A stretch of DNA of 64,000 bases, from positions 1 to 64,000 of the forward strand of contig DATCTN010000015.1 of assembly GCA_036567965.1 (NCBI GenBank). Reading direction: 5' to 3'. The position numbers were made by a program, and so were the translations under genes. Under the pieces are notes generated by a model. It worked only from the letters and a program-made list of their open reading frames with translations. It had not been told where the DNA came from and made no database searches. Origin of the DNA: Candidatus Kryptoniota bacterium. GTDB taxonomy: Bacteria; Bacteroidota; Ignavibacteria; Kryptoniales; JAKASW01. Below, in pieces: positions 19,664 through 28,690 of the stretch. Position 1 is the first letter of the stretch; each line of letters opens with the position of its first letter.

Positions 19664-20128
19664 CTATTTCCCCAGCGTCTTCTTCGCCATCGCTATTTGT
19701 GCGCTGTGGTAAACGTTATGATAAATTACTCCCTGGAGCATAAACCTGACTCCATGGTCCCGGCCGGGCGCCGTCTGCTCGAGCCTGTTCTCGTTCAGCT
19801 TCGATACCGCTTCTTCCAGTTTTTTCTCCCGCGAGTCGAGCTGCTTAATCGTCCTGTTCCATGCTTCCTTGCTCGTCTCTTTCACAGCGGGCCAGTCCTG
19901 TTCAGGCGGCGGCTCGACTGCGATTCCCCCGAGTCGTTGAGTTGAAATGTCGATCCACGAGGAGATGTGAAGCACCATCTCCCAGATCGAGTGTCCCCCG
20001 TTAGCCTGCTTGTCCGCGGCCATTGTGTGCGTCACGCCCGAAAGAATTTCTTTGACCGAAGATCCATGCCACGGTTTCCCCTCGTACATCTCACGAAGTT
20101 CCTTGACAATTCTATTTACTTCATTCAT
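19664..20128 (-). CDS. DinB-like four-helix-bundle protein
   Basis: About 154 residues with the DinB/YfiT pattern: an early H in GGHSIWEMVLHISSW (around residues 46-60) and a late HNVYHSAQIAM segment (around 135-145), supplying the three histidines that bind a metal in this fold. Family members include thiol transferases and DNA-damage-induced proteins; the role here is unknown. The start at 20128 follows GGGAGGAATTCCAG. A 7-bp hairpin (19645-19663) immediately follows the stop codon. It lies between DUF1015 and era on the same strand. Confidence 0.8.
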   Translation of the reverse strand: MNEVNRIVKELREMYEGKPWHGSSVKEILSGVTHTMAADKQANGGHSIWEMVLHISSWIDISTQRLGGIAVEPPPEQDWPAVKETSKEAWNRTIKQLDSREKKLEEAVSKLNENRLEQTAPGRDHGVRFMLQGVIYHNVYHSAQIAMAKKTLGK

Positions 20129-20270
20129 CTGGAATTCCTCCCGGAAATTGATTCTTGAATAGGAGTTTTTTCCCTGAGGCCTCAATATCGTTAACCGAAT
20201 TTCCCCGTTTTGAGTTTCACCCCCCGACATCCCCGCGCATCCGGAAGTTCCAACTTCTCCAGGCCGGATC

Positions 20271-21203
20271 TTAGCGGTACCCGAGCCTTCTTATCTTTGC
20301 CGCGTCGTCACGCCACTCCTTTTCGACCTTCACAAAAAGTTCTAGAAAAATCTCATGCCCGATCATTTTCTCGATCTGTCTTCTCGATGACTGGCCGATC
20401 TGCTTGAGCGCGGAACCGGATCTCCCGATCAATATTCCCTTCTGAGAGTCCTTCTCCACGTAGATTACTGCCCGGATGTATGTTTTTCGCTCAGTGTCGC
20501 TATCCCTGAATTCCTCGATCTCGACAGTGGTGGAGTACGGGACTTCCTCCCTGAACATTTTAAATATCTCCTCGCGGATGATTTCGCTCACGAAGAACCT
20601 CTCGTCCCTGTCGCTCATATAGTCTTCCGGATAGAACTGCTCGCCCTCGGGAAGATAGTCGACGAGGCACTTCTTTAATTCGTCGAGATTGTCTCCCTTT
20701 ACCGCCGACACGGGGAAGATATCTTTGAACGGATAGATTTCACTCGCCTTCTGGATCATTGGAAGTATTTCGGACTTCTTCACAAGATCCACTTTATTCA
20801 ACGCGAGGAGCACCGGTCTCTTCTCTTTCTCGCCGGATAATTGACGAACGATCGCCGAATGCCTGAGAGAATCTGCCGCCGCACTCCCGCTCGCGTCAAC
20901 CATGAGCACGATAATGTCCGCCTCGCCGATCGCTTCTTCTGTGGACGACATCATCACTTCTTGCAGCGCGTATCTCGGATTTATGATACCCGGTGTATCG
21001 AGGAAGACGACCTGGTAATTTTCGCCGGTGAGTATTCCCGCTATCTTATGCCGGGTGGTCTGTGGTTTAGGAGTTACGATGGAAAGTTTCTGACCCAGAA
21101 GCGCATTCAGCAGAGTCGACTTGCCTACATTTGGTTCCCCGATGAGGGCGACATAACCCGAACGGTACGGCTTCCCCTCTTTGGATTTTGCTCCCATCCC
21201 CAC
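20271..21203 (-). CDS. GTPase Era
   Basis: 310 residues. N-terminal GTPase domain with G1 GEPNVGKST, G2 PQTTRHK, G3 DTPG and G4 NKVD, an SAVKG G5, then a C-terminal KH RNA-binding domain with the GILIGRSGSALKQIG loop. Era binds the 3' end of 16S rRNA and is needed for small-subunit maturation at the membrane. ATG at 21203, with another ATG two codons in. It precedes the DinB-like gene and follows glnB on the same strand. Confidence 0.96.
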   Translation of the reverse strand: MGMGAKSKEGKPYRSGYVALIGEPNVGKSTLLNALLGQKLSIVTPKPQTTRHKIAGILTGENYQVVFLDTPGIINPRYALQEVMMSSTEEAIGEADIIVLMVDASGSAAADSLRHSAIVRQLSGEKEKRPVLLALNKVDLVKKSEILPMIQKASEIYPFKDIFPVSAVKGDNLDELKKCLVDYLPEGEQFYPEDYMSDRDERFFVSEIIREEIFKMFREEVPYSTTVEIEEFRDSDTERKTYIRAVIYVEKDSQKGILIGRSGSALKQIGQSSRRQIEKMIGHEIFLELFVKVEKEWRDDAAKIRRLGYR

Positions 21204-21271
21204 TCGTGCTACGGGTTCTGAGCGGTCACGATTCTATTCAAATCAGTACCGGTCCTTCCGACAGAAGCTCG

Positions 21272-21739
<468 letters not shown>

Positions 21740-21805
21740 TCAACACCGGCAATTGTAACGGAAACCGATGTGTGTTAAATTTTACGTACAGCAATCGGAG
21801 CAGAA

Positions 21806-22915
21806 TTGATCGCAAAACTGGCATTGGCCGACGGAACGGTTTTCACCGGACAATCATTCGGCGCGGCGGGAGAGACCGCGGGTGAAGTTGTTTTCAATAC
21901 AAGCATGATCGGTTACCAGGAAGTCCTTACCGATCCATCTTATTGCGGGCAAATCGTAACGATGACGTATCCTCAAATCGGCAATTACGGGATTAATCCT
22001 GAAGATGTCGAGTCATCCAAACCGCAGGTGGCAGGTTTCGTAGTCAGAGAATACAGCAAGTTCTACAGCAACTTCCGCGCGACCGAAAGCCTCGGCGACT
22101 ACCTCCGCAGAAACAACATTGTCGGCATAGAAGCCATCGACACAAGGAAGCTCACGAGAATAATCAGGACCGTCGGCGCGATGAATGCCGTCATATCGAC
22201 AGTCGATCCCGATGATTCCTCCCTTGTTCAGAAGGCGCGCGAATTTCCATCGATGTCGGGACTCGATCTCGCAAAAGTCGTCACCACGAAGACTCCCTAT
22301 AAATTCTCGACGAACGGAAAGTCGGGAAAGAAATTCAGGGTCGTCGCGTACGATTACGGGATCAAGACGAATATTCTGAGGAAGCTATACGAACGCGGCT
22401 GCGACGTGACTGTCGTGCCTGCAGGTTATTCCGCAGAAGAGGTTCTAAACGACGATCCTGACGGCATTTTCCTCTCAAACGGGCCCGGTGATCCGGCCGC
22501 CGTGACTTATGCAATTTCGAATGTGAGAAAACTGATAGGTAAGAAGCCGATGTTCGGGATTTGTCTGGGTCATCAGATCATCGCACTTGCCGCGGGCGCT
22601 AAGACATTCAAGATGAAATTCGGCCACCGTGGTGCAAACCATCCGGTCAAGAACCTCATGAACGCGACGGTGGAGGTTACTTCACACAACCACGGATTTG
22701 CCGTCGACCCGGATAGTTTACCCTCCGATTATGAAGTCACGCACATCGACCTGAACGATAACATACTCGAAGGTTACAGGCACAAGAGCCTCCCGCTTTT
22801 CTGCGTGCAATATCATCCTGAAGCGTCACCCGGACCCCACGACAGCGATTATCTTTTCGATGAGTTCATGGCGATGATGGAGACCGTCGCACCCGTGAGA
22901 GCAAGAGAAATATAA
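21806..22915 (+). CDS. Carbamoyl-phosphate synthase small subunit
   Basis: 369 residues. The glutaminase subunit supplies ammonia to CarB for carbamoyl phosphate, feeding pyrimidine and arginine synthesis. N-terminal CPSase domain (LALADGTVFTGQSFG, GYQEVLTDPSY) is followed by a class I amidotransferase domain with nucleophile Cys253 (FGICLGHQ) and the His337/Glu339 pair (QYHPEAS). Start is TTG at 21806 with CGGAG upstream. carB is not adjacent, so the subunits are encoded apart, as in many FCB bacteria. Confidence 0.95.
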   Translation: MIAKLALADGTVFTGQSFGAAGETAGEVVFNTSMIGYQEVLTDPSYCGQIVTMTYPQIGNYGINPEDVESSKPQVAGFVVREYSKFYSNFRATESLGDYLRRNNIVGIEAIDTRKLTRIIRTVGAMNAVISTVDPDDSSLVQKAREFPSMSGLDLAKVVTTKTPYKFSTNGKSGKKFRVVAYDYGIKTNILRKLYERGCDVTVVPAGYSAEEVLNDDPDGIFLSNGPGDPAAVTYAISNVRKLIGKKPMFGICLGHQIIALAAGAKTFKMKFGHRGANHPVKNLMNATVEVTSHNHGFAVDPDSLPSDYEVTHIDLNDNILEGYRHKSLPLFCVQYHPEASPGPHDSDYLFDEFMAMMETVAPVRAREI

Positions 22916-23299
22916 ATTCCAAAAGATGACTACAGCAGTTGTGACTTCCGCGTTAATGAAGTTCTGGCGCGCACTCAGAGAATTCATTACCGGCGTTTTT
23001 TCCGATCGCGGGTCCGGCCCGAGATGCTGCTGAGCTGAATCACTCAATTTCCAAATTCAAAAAATTCCGCTGGGTTTACTCCAGCGAATGGTTGCAATCA
23101 TTTTCTGCGACAGACTGTAAAGATCTGACACGATCTAGCGGTCGGAGCATATCCCATTTCCATTACCCGGGTGCAAGACTAGCGCGTATGGTCGCAGAAG
23201 TTGCACTCCCTTCGAATCAGACGGAAGAAATTTCTCCCGTTTCGATATTCTGTTTTGGCACAGCAAATGAGTCATTTCAGGAAAAAGGGAGATGACAAG
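22916..23299. other. Intergenic region with one possible 35-residue ORF
   Basis: Between carA and the lipoprotein gene. The only candidate is a plus-strand ORF at 22926-23033 that begins 11 bp after carA, encodes 35 residues and ends in PRCC. It has no convincing ribosome-binding site, so coding status is doubtful. A 6-bp hairpin (CGCTGG/CCAGCG, 23068-23086) lies further on without a U-tract. No promoter was recognised. Confidence 0.35.
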
Positions 23300-24103
23300 T
23301 TGATTCGGAAAACCTTAGGAATGTTGATCATTTCCGCCTTGATGTTCGGCTGCACGAAATCCACGAACCCGATTTCAGCGGGATCATCTGGAGACGTGAC
23401 GATGTCGGTAGCATTTTCGGACAACGGCAGCCAGATCGGCATGCGCAAAGTCGGAAATATAACCGGCGCGACTTCGATACGGATCGACAGCGCGATTGTT
23501 GTATTTGCAAGAATAAAATTTGAATCTAATATAGACGCAGTACAGGTCGATACATCAAACGGCAGCACTACGATCACCGTTAATGACAGCGACTCGAGTG
23601 TAATATTCCGCGGGCCCTTCACTGTACACGTGCGTGACACATCCACAATAGATTTCGCGAATCAAACGCTGCCGGCAGGCACTTATAACGGAATTTCATT
23701 CTTCATTCACAGGATGGAACCGGGCGAGGGGTTTGAAGACAGCGACGGTTTCAACCATCGTGACAGCACTTCGAATGGCGACAGCGCAGTGACAAATTAT
23801 AGCATTGTCGTTTGGGGCGCGGTACTTAAAGACAGCGTGTGGGTGCCGTTCGAATACAAGGACAATGAGAACATAGAGTTCAAAGTGAGAGGCACGTTCA
23901 CGATTCCGACCTCGACGTCGTCTATCGACATCGCTCTTAATTTCAACATGGGATCGTGGTTCACAAATCCGTTCAACGGCACAGCGATCGATCCCACGGA
24001 CCAGTCGTTTCAGAACCAGCTCATGATCCGGCACGCGATACGGCTGTCGTTACAAGATGGCCGCTGCGGGCGATGGGATCATTCGAGGCATGATTTCTTT
24101 TAA
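23300..24103 (+). CDS. Lipoprotein of unknown function
   Basis: About 267 residues. The start TTG at 23300 gives a lipoprotein signal (basic start, hydrophobic LGMLIISALMFG, lipobox cysteine), with GGGAG 8 bases upstream; this is preferred over an ATG 33 codons earlier that would spoil the signal peptide. The mature part is beta-rich with repeated Ser/Thr/Asn and a central segment (LPAGTYNGISFFIHRMEPGEG) reminiscent of DUF4382-type surface lipoproteins; the match is weak. The last 15 residues are unusually rich in Arg, His and Asp. A terminator follows. Confidence 0.65.
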   Translation: MIRKTLGMLIISALMFGCTKSTNPISAGSSGDVTMSVAFSDNGSQIGMRKVGNITGATSIRIDSAIVVFARIKFESNIDAVQVDTSNGSTTITVNDSDSSVIFRGPFTVHVRDTSTIDFANQTLPAGTYNGISFFIHRMEPGEGFEDSDGFNHRDSTSNGDSAVTNYSIVVWGAVLKDSVWVPFEYKDNENIEFKVRGTFTIPTSTSSIDIALNFNMGSWFTNPFNGTAIDPTDQSFQNQLMIRHAIRLSLQDGRCGRWDHSRHDFF

Positions 24104-24174
24104 GTCCCATAATTACCTCCCGGAAGGTTGACGGGAAGACCCCCGGGAGAGAGTTGACGCTACATGAGACACAG

Positions 24175-24213
24175 CGAGGCTTGCCGTGGCACGACGGCGG
24201 GCCTCGTTTTTTA
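24175..24213 (+). terminator. Rho-independent terminator
   Basis: Stem CGAGGC...GCCTCG (24175-24180/24201-24206) extended inward by GCCG/CGGC pairing, followed at once by a run of T (24207-24212). It ends transcription of the plus-strand lipoprotein gene and lies against the stop codon of the convergent TonB-like gene. Confidence 0.8.
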
Positions 24214-24906
24214 TTTGCCTGCACCTGACTCGCCTGATGAATATTTCTTCATGATTATCCTCGCGTGCCTGATCATTTCCTTCGGGCTGTTTCGAAAGTT
24301 TTCCGACTTCTTGACGAATTCCTCGTAAGACTTGACCGCTTCTTTGTATTTCTTTGTTCGCTCATAGTACATCGCGAGATCATATGTGTTTATCATTTGT
24401 TCATATGATTGATAGCTCATGGCTTGATCTATCATCTCCTTGCGGTATTTCACCGCAGCGGAATCATCAGTTGCATTCGCGGTCGAGTCGGGTTTCATCT
24501 TGAATGTGAAAGGAATCATGACCCACACATCGACAGGACTGTCCCTGTATATCGCGGGGCTGAACCTGTACTTCATCGCCGCATCGAGAGAAGGTTTGTC
24601 AAAAATTTCGTTGTCGCTCTTGACCACATAAGCTTTCCTCACACTCCCTTTCTTGTCGACCCACATTTTCACGATGACGCGGCCTTCGATCCCTGCCCTT
24701 ATCGCGAGCCCTGGATACTGCGGAAAGGATTGTGAAACAATTTCCGGCTCCCTGTCGACATTTACGTAATCAGCCGGTGCCTTTTCAGATGTAGTGTCCA
24801 TGATCTCCGCTGCGATTCGCGGCATTTCTTCTGTCTGTGCCAGGACCGGTGCAAACGGGACAAGTAAGAGGTAGATCCCTGCCAAAGTTACTTTCGCCTT
24901 ACTCAT
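24211..24906 (-). CDS. TonB-domain energy-transducer-like protein
   Basis: 231 residues with a signal peptide (about 1-23) and a TonB C-terminal domain at about 55-135 (SFPQYPGLAIRAGIEGRVIVKMWVDKKGSVRKA, then a YRFSPA motif). The tail (about 150-225) is helical and repeat-like (YDLAMYYERTKKYKEAVKSYEEFVKK), resembling one TPR pair. There is no proline-rich periplasm-spanning arm, so it may be a periplasmic TonB-domain protein rather than a classical transducer. It overlaps the anti-sigma gene by 4 bp and is therefore cotranscribed with the ECF sigma/anti-sigma pair. Confidence 0.82.
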   Translation of the reverse strand: MSKAKVTLAGIYLLLVPFAPVLAQTEEMPRIAAEIMDTTSEKAPADYVNVDREPEIVSQSFPQYPGLAIRAGIEGRVIVKMWVDKKGSVRKAYVVKSDNEIFDKPSLDAAMKYRFSPAIYRDSPVDVWVMIPFTFKMKPDSTANATDDSAAVKYRKEMIDQAMSYQSYEQMINTYDLAMYYERTKKYKEAVKSYEEFVKKSENFRNSPKEMIRHARIIMKKYSSGESGAGK

Positions 24907-25349
24907 CTTTTGTCTCCTTCTCGACCATGATTCATCACAGGGTAAACCGTTACCGCATTCATTCCGTAAACGACATGCGAGGGCGGCGCCTGCATAAGCA
25001 TTTTTAGTTCTTTCTCATAGGACTCCCTTTGTTCCAGGTACCCGAACATAAAAGAAAGAACCATCAGCATGACGGCGGCTGCCGATACTGCGTATGCAGG
25101 GAGCCTGAAGCGATACCGTAACAAGGATGACTTCCTTTTTCTTGCTGCTGCAGACGGAACACGTTCGTCGATTCCTTGCGGAAAAGGTAGCGCATCCTCC
25201 TTAGCAAGCGACCGGACTCTTGCAGCCGAGACAAAGAAGGCCTGGCAATTCTGGCAACCGTAAAGATGGCTGAGCGCCGGGCCGATATCTCCTGACACCT
25301 CGTTGTCGAGGAAAGCGCTCAACAATTCCTGTGCGTTATCGCAGTTCAT
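24903..25349 (-). CDS. Anti-sigma factor with zf-HC2 domain
   Basis: About 148 residues. N-terminal zinc-binding anti-sigma domain with the motif HLYGCQNC (H-x3-C-x2-C) preceded by an early Cys, a Lys/Arg-rich linker, one transmembrane helix (about residues 85-105) and a short periplasmic tail. It should hold the upstream ECF sigma factor at the membrane until a signal is received. ATG at 25349 lies just after the sigma stop codon, and the ribosome-binding site GGAGAG is inside the end of the sigma gene. A start five codons earlier is possible. Confidence 0.85.
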   Translation of the reverse strand: MNCDNAQELLSAFLDNEVSGDIGPALSHLYGCQNCQAFFVSAARVRSLAKEDALPFPQGIDERVPSAAARKRKSSLLRYRFRLPAYAVSAAAVMLMVLSFMFGYLEQRESYEKELKMLMQAPPSHVVYGMNAVTVYPVMNHGREGDKR

Positions 25350-25350
25350 A

Positions 25351-25854
25351 TTATTTCTCTCCATACAACTTCTCGTAAATTTCTCTTGCTTTCTTTCTTG
25401 CTTTGAATATCTTCGACTTCACCGATGAGGCGGTGGTATCGAGTGCTTCCGCAATCTCATCGTAGCTCAGCTCGCTCCACTCGCGCATTATGAGAATTTC
25501 CCGGTACTCGAGAGGCATCTTATCGAGGAGAGCTTTGACAACCGTATCCGTATCGTTGAATTCGCGATTCTCGGCGGGGGCGGTCTCATCGTCAGCCGCG
25601 AGTGTAAATTTCTCCTTGTCCCGGATTACATTGAGACATCTGTTCCTCGCAGCTTTGAAGAGCCAGCCCTTCACGCGGGCGTCACCGTCATAAGAGAATG
25701 GAGTCTCAAGAAATTTCATGAATATCTCCTGGACGATATCCTTTGCGTCATCATCGTTGAGCATCCTGCGGCAGAATCGGTAGACAGCTGTCTTATACCG
25801 GTTGTAGACCACTTCAAAATCAATGTCGCTCCCTGACGTCAGCAAGTCTTTCAT
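25351..25854 (-). CDS. ECF-type RNA polymerase sigma factor
   Basis: 167 residues with sigma-70 region 2 (YRFCRRMLNDDDAKDIVQEIFMKF, about 25-50; the DAKDIVQE core binds RNA polymerase) and region 4 (LEYREILIMREWSELSYDEIAEAL, about 113-137, a helix-turn-helix for the -35 element). No regions 1.1 or 3, as in extracytoplasmic-function sigma factors. First gene of a three-gene unit with its anti-sigma and a TonB-domain protein, divergent from the Lon-type protease across a 266-bp gap that must hold its promoter. Confidence 0.92.
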   Translation of the reverse strand: MKDLLTSGSDIDFEVVYNRYKTAVYRFCRRMLNDDDAKDIVQEIFMKFLETPFSYDGDARVKGWLFKAARNRCLNVIRDKEKFTLAADDETAPAENREFNDTDTVVKALLDKMPLEYREILIMREWSELSYDEIAEALDTTASSVKSKIFKARKKAREIYEKLYGEK

Positions 25855-26120
25855 TCCAATCTGTCTTAGATCGTTTTGCTCTTCACGATTACCGAGCCAT
25901 CATAGGTAGAACCCGCGAGCACGACAAAAGTTGCTGTCGAGTAATATTCCCGGATGGACGCTTAATTGCAAATCCCTGAATCTCAAACTCCCGTTCTGGT
26001 CATTTCTCCCATTCACCTTTTCCCTTATCGCCTCTGTGCGTGTGTCCTTTCTTGCCTTTGAACTTCCCCCTTTCCTTTTCCCCCTGTCCCCGATAAATTG
26101 GTAAAAAGGCAGGGCTTGAT

Positions 26121-28601
26121 TTGAAAACAAGAAAGAAGACTTCAAAGCAGACTGCGGCGTGTCGTGAATTGTCTCCGGAACAACTCACGTGGCGATGTCC
26201 GGAAAGCGAGCTGAAATTCAAATCCACGGCGGAGCTCGAACCCATCGATTCCGTCATAGGTCAGGAAAGAGCGGTGAAAGCGCTTCGCTTCGGAGTCGAA
26301 ATAAAAAGTCCGGGCTACAATGTGTTCGTGAGCGGACTTGCGGGCACGGGGAGACTGACCACTATCAAGCGCCTCCTCGAAGAAATCCAGGTCGAGTGCA
26401 CACCATCGCCCGACAGATGCTACGTCCATAATCTCAGGACGCCGGACAATCCGCACCTTCTTGAATTTGAGCGCGGCCACGGACGAAAATTCCAGGATGA
26501 CCTCGAAGCGACAGTTCGTTATCTCAGAAAGAAGATTCCGGAGCTCCTCGCGGGAGAATCTTATACGGACGCACGAAATAAGATCGTGGAGACCTACGAG
26601 AAAAGAGAGAAATCTCTTCTTGTAGAATTTCAGAAGAAGCTTGAGGCGGATGGGTTTGCATTGGTGCCGGTGCAGATAGGCCCGGTTACACAGCCGCAGG
26701 TCTTTCCGACATTGAGCGGGAAGCCGGTAAACATAGAAGAGCTCGAGCAAATGGCGAAGGAAGGAAAGATCGCCGCGAAGGAATACACGGAAGCCGACCA
26801 CAAACTTCAGGAATTCAGGAAGGAACTCTCGTCCGTGGTCAGGAAAGGTACCGCGCTTGCCGGTGAGATGATGCGCAAGGTCGAAGAAATGGAACGCCAG
26901 TCTGTCGTCGGTGTCGTATCGCTGATCTTCGAAGAGCTCGAGAGCCGCTATAAGGAAAACGCGAACGTCCTCGAATACCTGAAGCTGGTCCAGGAGTATA
27001 CGCTCGGCAACATCCAGATCTTCAAGCGGAACGAAGACCAGGACACGGAATCACAAATTCCGCCCGGATCGATGAAATACGAAAGCGATCCGTTTATCGT
27101 ATATAAAGTCAACCTTATCCAGGACAACACTGACCGGGAACTCTGTCCGGTCGTCATCGAAACCAGTCCGACTTATACTAACCTTTTCGGGACAATAGAA
27201 CGGACGATAGACGCGCGCGGTTTTTACCAGACAGATCACACAAAGATTAAAGGAGGCGCACTTCTTCGCGCGGACGGGGGGTACATTGTTTTGAACGCGC
27301 TCGACGCACTTACCGAACCCGGAGTCTGGAAAGCGCTCAAGCGCACATTGATGTACAGGAAACTTGAGATCCAGCCGCTCGACACTTTCTTCCAGATCAG
27401 CCAGCTCGCTATCAAACCGGAACCGATAGATCTCAATGTCAAGGTGATTCTCATCGGTGATCCATACATTTACGACATTCTCTACGACGCGGAAGAGGAT
27501 TTTAAAAAAATTTTCAAGGTGAAAGCGGATTTCGACAGCGAGGTGAAATTGGACTCGACCAAGATCGGCGAGTACGCAAGATTCGTCGCGAGAATCTGCG
27601 GAGTCGAAAAGCTGATGCACTTTGACAAATCCGGAGTTGCAGCTGTTATCGAATTCGCGTCGCGGCGGGCAGGAAAGCAGGATAAACTCTGGACAAGGTT
27701 CAGCGATATCGCGGACCTGCTGCGCGAAGCAAACTTCTGGGCGAGCAAGAACGGTCATAAACTTGTGAACCGGGAGGACGTGCTTAAAAGTCTTGACTCG
27801 CTCATTGAAAGAAACAGCTTGTTTGAAGACAAGGTGCAGGAAGCAATCGAGCAGGACGTGCTGATGATCGACACAGACGGCGAGCGTGTCGGTCAGGTGA
27901 ACGGGCTGTCCGTTTACGATATCGGTTATCATTCATTTGGCAGGCCGACGCGCATCACCGCGGCAGTCAGCGCCGGAAAGGCGGACATCACGAGCATCGA
28001 GCGCGAGGCCAACATGTCGGGCAAGATACACAACAAGGGAGTGATGACACTCTCCGGCTACCTCCGCGAGAAGTTTGCGAGCGAGAAGCCGCTCTCACTT
28101 TCGGCAAGCATTGCGTTCGAGCAGTCATACAGCGGTGTGGACGGCGACAGCGCATCCTCGACAGAACTCTACGCGATACTCTCGAGCCTCAGCGGGCTCC
28201 CGATAAAACAAGGAATTGCCGTTACCGGAAGCGTGAATCAGAAGGGCGACATACAACCCATCGGCGGAGTGAACCAGAAGATCGAAGGATTTTACCAGGT
28301 CTGCAAGGCGAAAGGACTAACGGGCAAACAGGGTGTCATCATACCAAAGCGCAACATCAAAGACCTGGTACTGAGGAACGAAGTCATAGAAGCTGTCAAG
28401 GCAAAGAAGTTTCACGTTTATCCGGTTGAAAGGATTGAAGAAGGGATCGAGCTTCTGACGGGGAGGACTGCGGGAGTACCGGACAAGAAGGGCGCCTATC
28501 CGAAAGGTTCTCTCTTCAGTCTTGTCGAGAAGAGGCTGAAGTCAATGTCGGGAGAGAAGAAGAAGACTGGAAGCAGGAGAAAGAGGAAAGCGAAAAGGTA
28601 A
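26121..28601 (+). CDS. LonB-like ATP-dependent protease (AAA_32/Lon_C)
   Basis: 826 residues. An AAA+ region (about 40-560) contains a Walker A-like GLAGTGRLTT at 72-81 with Arg in place of the usual Lys, and a long insertion. The C-terminal Lon protease domain has the Ser677/Lys720 dyad in GDSASSTEL and GGVNQKIEGF; the 43-residue spacing equals that of E. coli Lon. This is the YcbZ/Lon-related group, presumed cytoplasmic protein quality control. The extreme C-terminus is a Lys/Arg-rich tail. Start is TTG at 26121. Confidence 0.9.
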   Translation: MKTRKKTSKQTAACRELSPEQLTWRCPESELKFKSTAELEPIDSVIGQERAVKALRFGVEIKSPGYNVFVSGLAGTGRLTTIKRLLEEIQVECTPSPDRCYVHNLRTPDNPHLLEFERGHGRKFQDDLEATVRYLRKKIPELLAGESYTDARNKIVETYEKREKSLLVEFQKKLEADGFALVPVQIGPVTQPQVFPTLSGKPVNIEELEQMAKEGKIAAKEYTEADHKLQEFRKELSSVVRKGTALAGEMMRKVEEMERQSVVGVVSLIFEELESRYKENANVLEYLKLVQEYTLGNIQIFKRNEDQDTESQIPPGSMKYESDPFIVYKVNLIQDNTDRELCPVVIETSPTYTNLFGTIERTIDARGFYQTDHTKIKGGALLRADGGYIVLNALDALTEPGVWKALKRTLMYRKLEIQPLDTFFQISQLAIKPEPIDLNVKVILIGDPYIYDILYDAEEDFKKIFKVKADFDSEVKLDSTKIGEYARFVARICGVEKLMHFDKSGVAAVIEFASRRAGKQDKLWTRFSDIADLLREANFWASKNGHKLVNREDVLKSLDSLIERNSLFEDKVQEAIEQDVLMIDTDGERVGQVNGLSVYDIGYHSFGRPTRITAAVSAGKADITSIEREANMSGKIHNKGVMTLSGYLREKFASEKPLSLSASIAFEQSYSGVDGDSASSTELYAILSSLSGLPIKQGIAVTGSVNQKGDIQPIGGVNQKIEGFYQVCKAKGLTGKQGVIIPKRNIKDLVLRNEVIEAVKAKKFHVYPVERIEEGIELLTGRTAGVPDKKGAYPKGSLFSLVEKRLKSMSGEKKKTGSRRKRKAKR

Positions 28602-28615
28602 AAGTAAACCTTCTT

Positions 28616-28666
28616 AACCTTGCGAAGGTTTGCATGGTTGTATAAAATGAACCTTCGCGAGGTTCA
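28616..28666. terminator. Twin palindromes between convergent genes
   Basis: Two adjacent palindromes, AACCTTGCGAAGGTT (28616-28630) and TGAACCTTCGCGAGGTTCA (28648-28666), lie between the lon-like gene and the convergent GH2 gene. They are also nearly complementary to each other. There is no strong T-run, so they may act as a bidirectional mRNA-end structure or be a small repeat unit. Confidence 0.45.
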
Positions 28667-28690
28667 TGAATCCATTGCGAAATTCCCGTG

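Noticed and set aside
27051-27932. Long open frame (293 codons) on the minus strand inside the Lon-type gene
   Set aside because: It is antisense to conserved AAA and Lon domain sequence and has no recognisable protein features; high-GC third positions of the real gene keep the opposite frame open.
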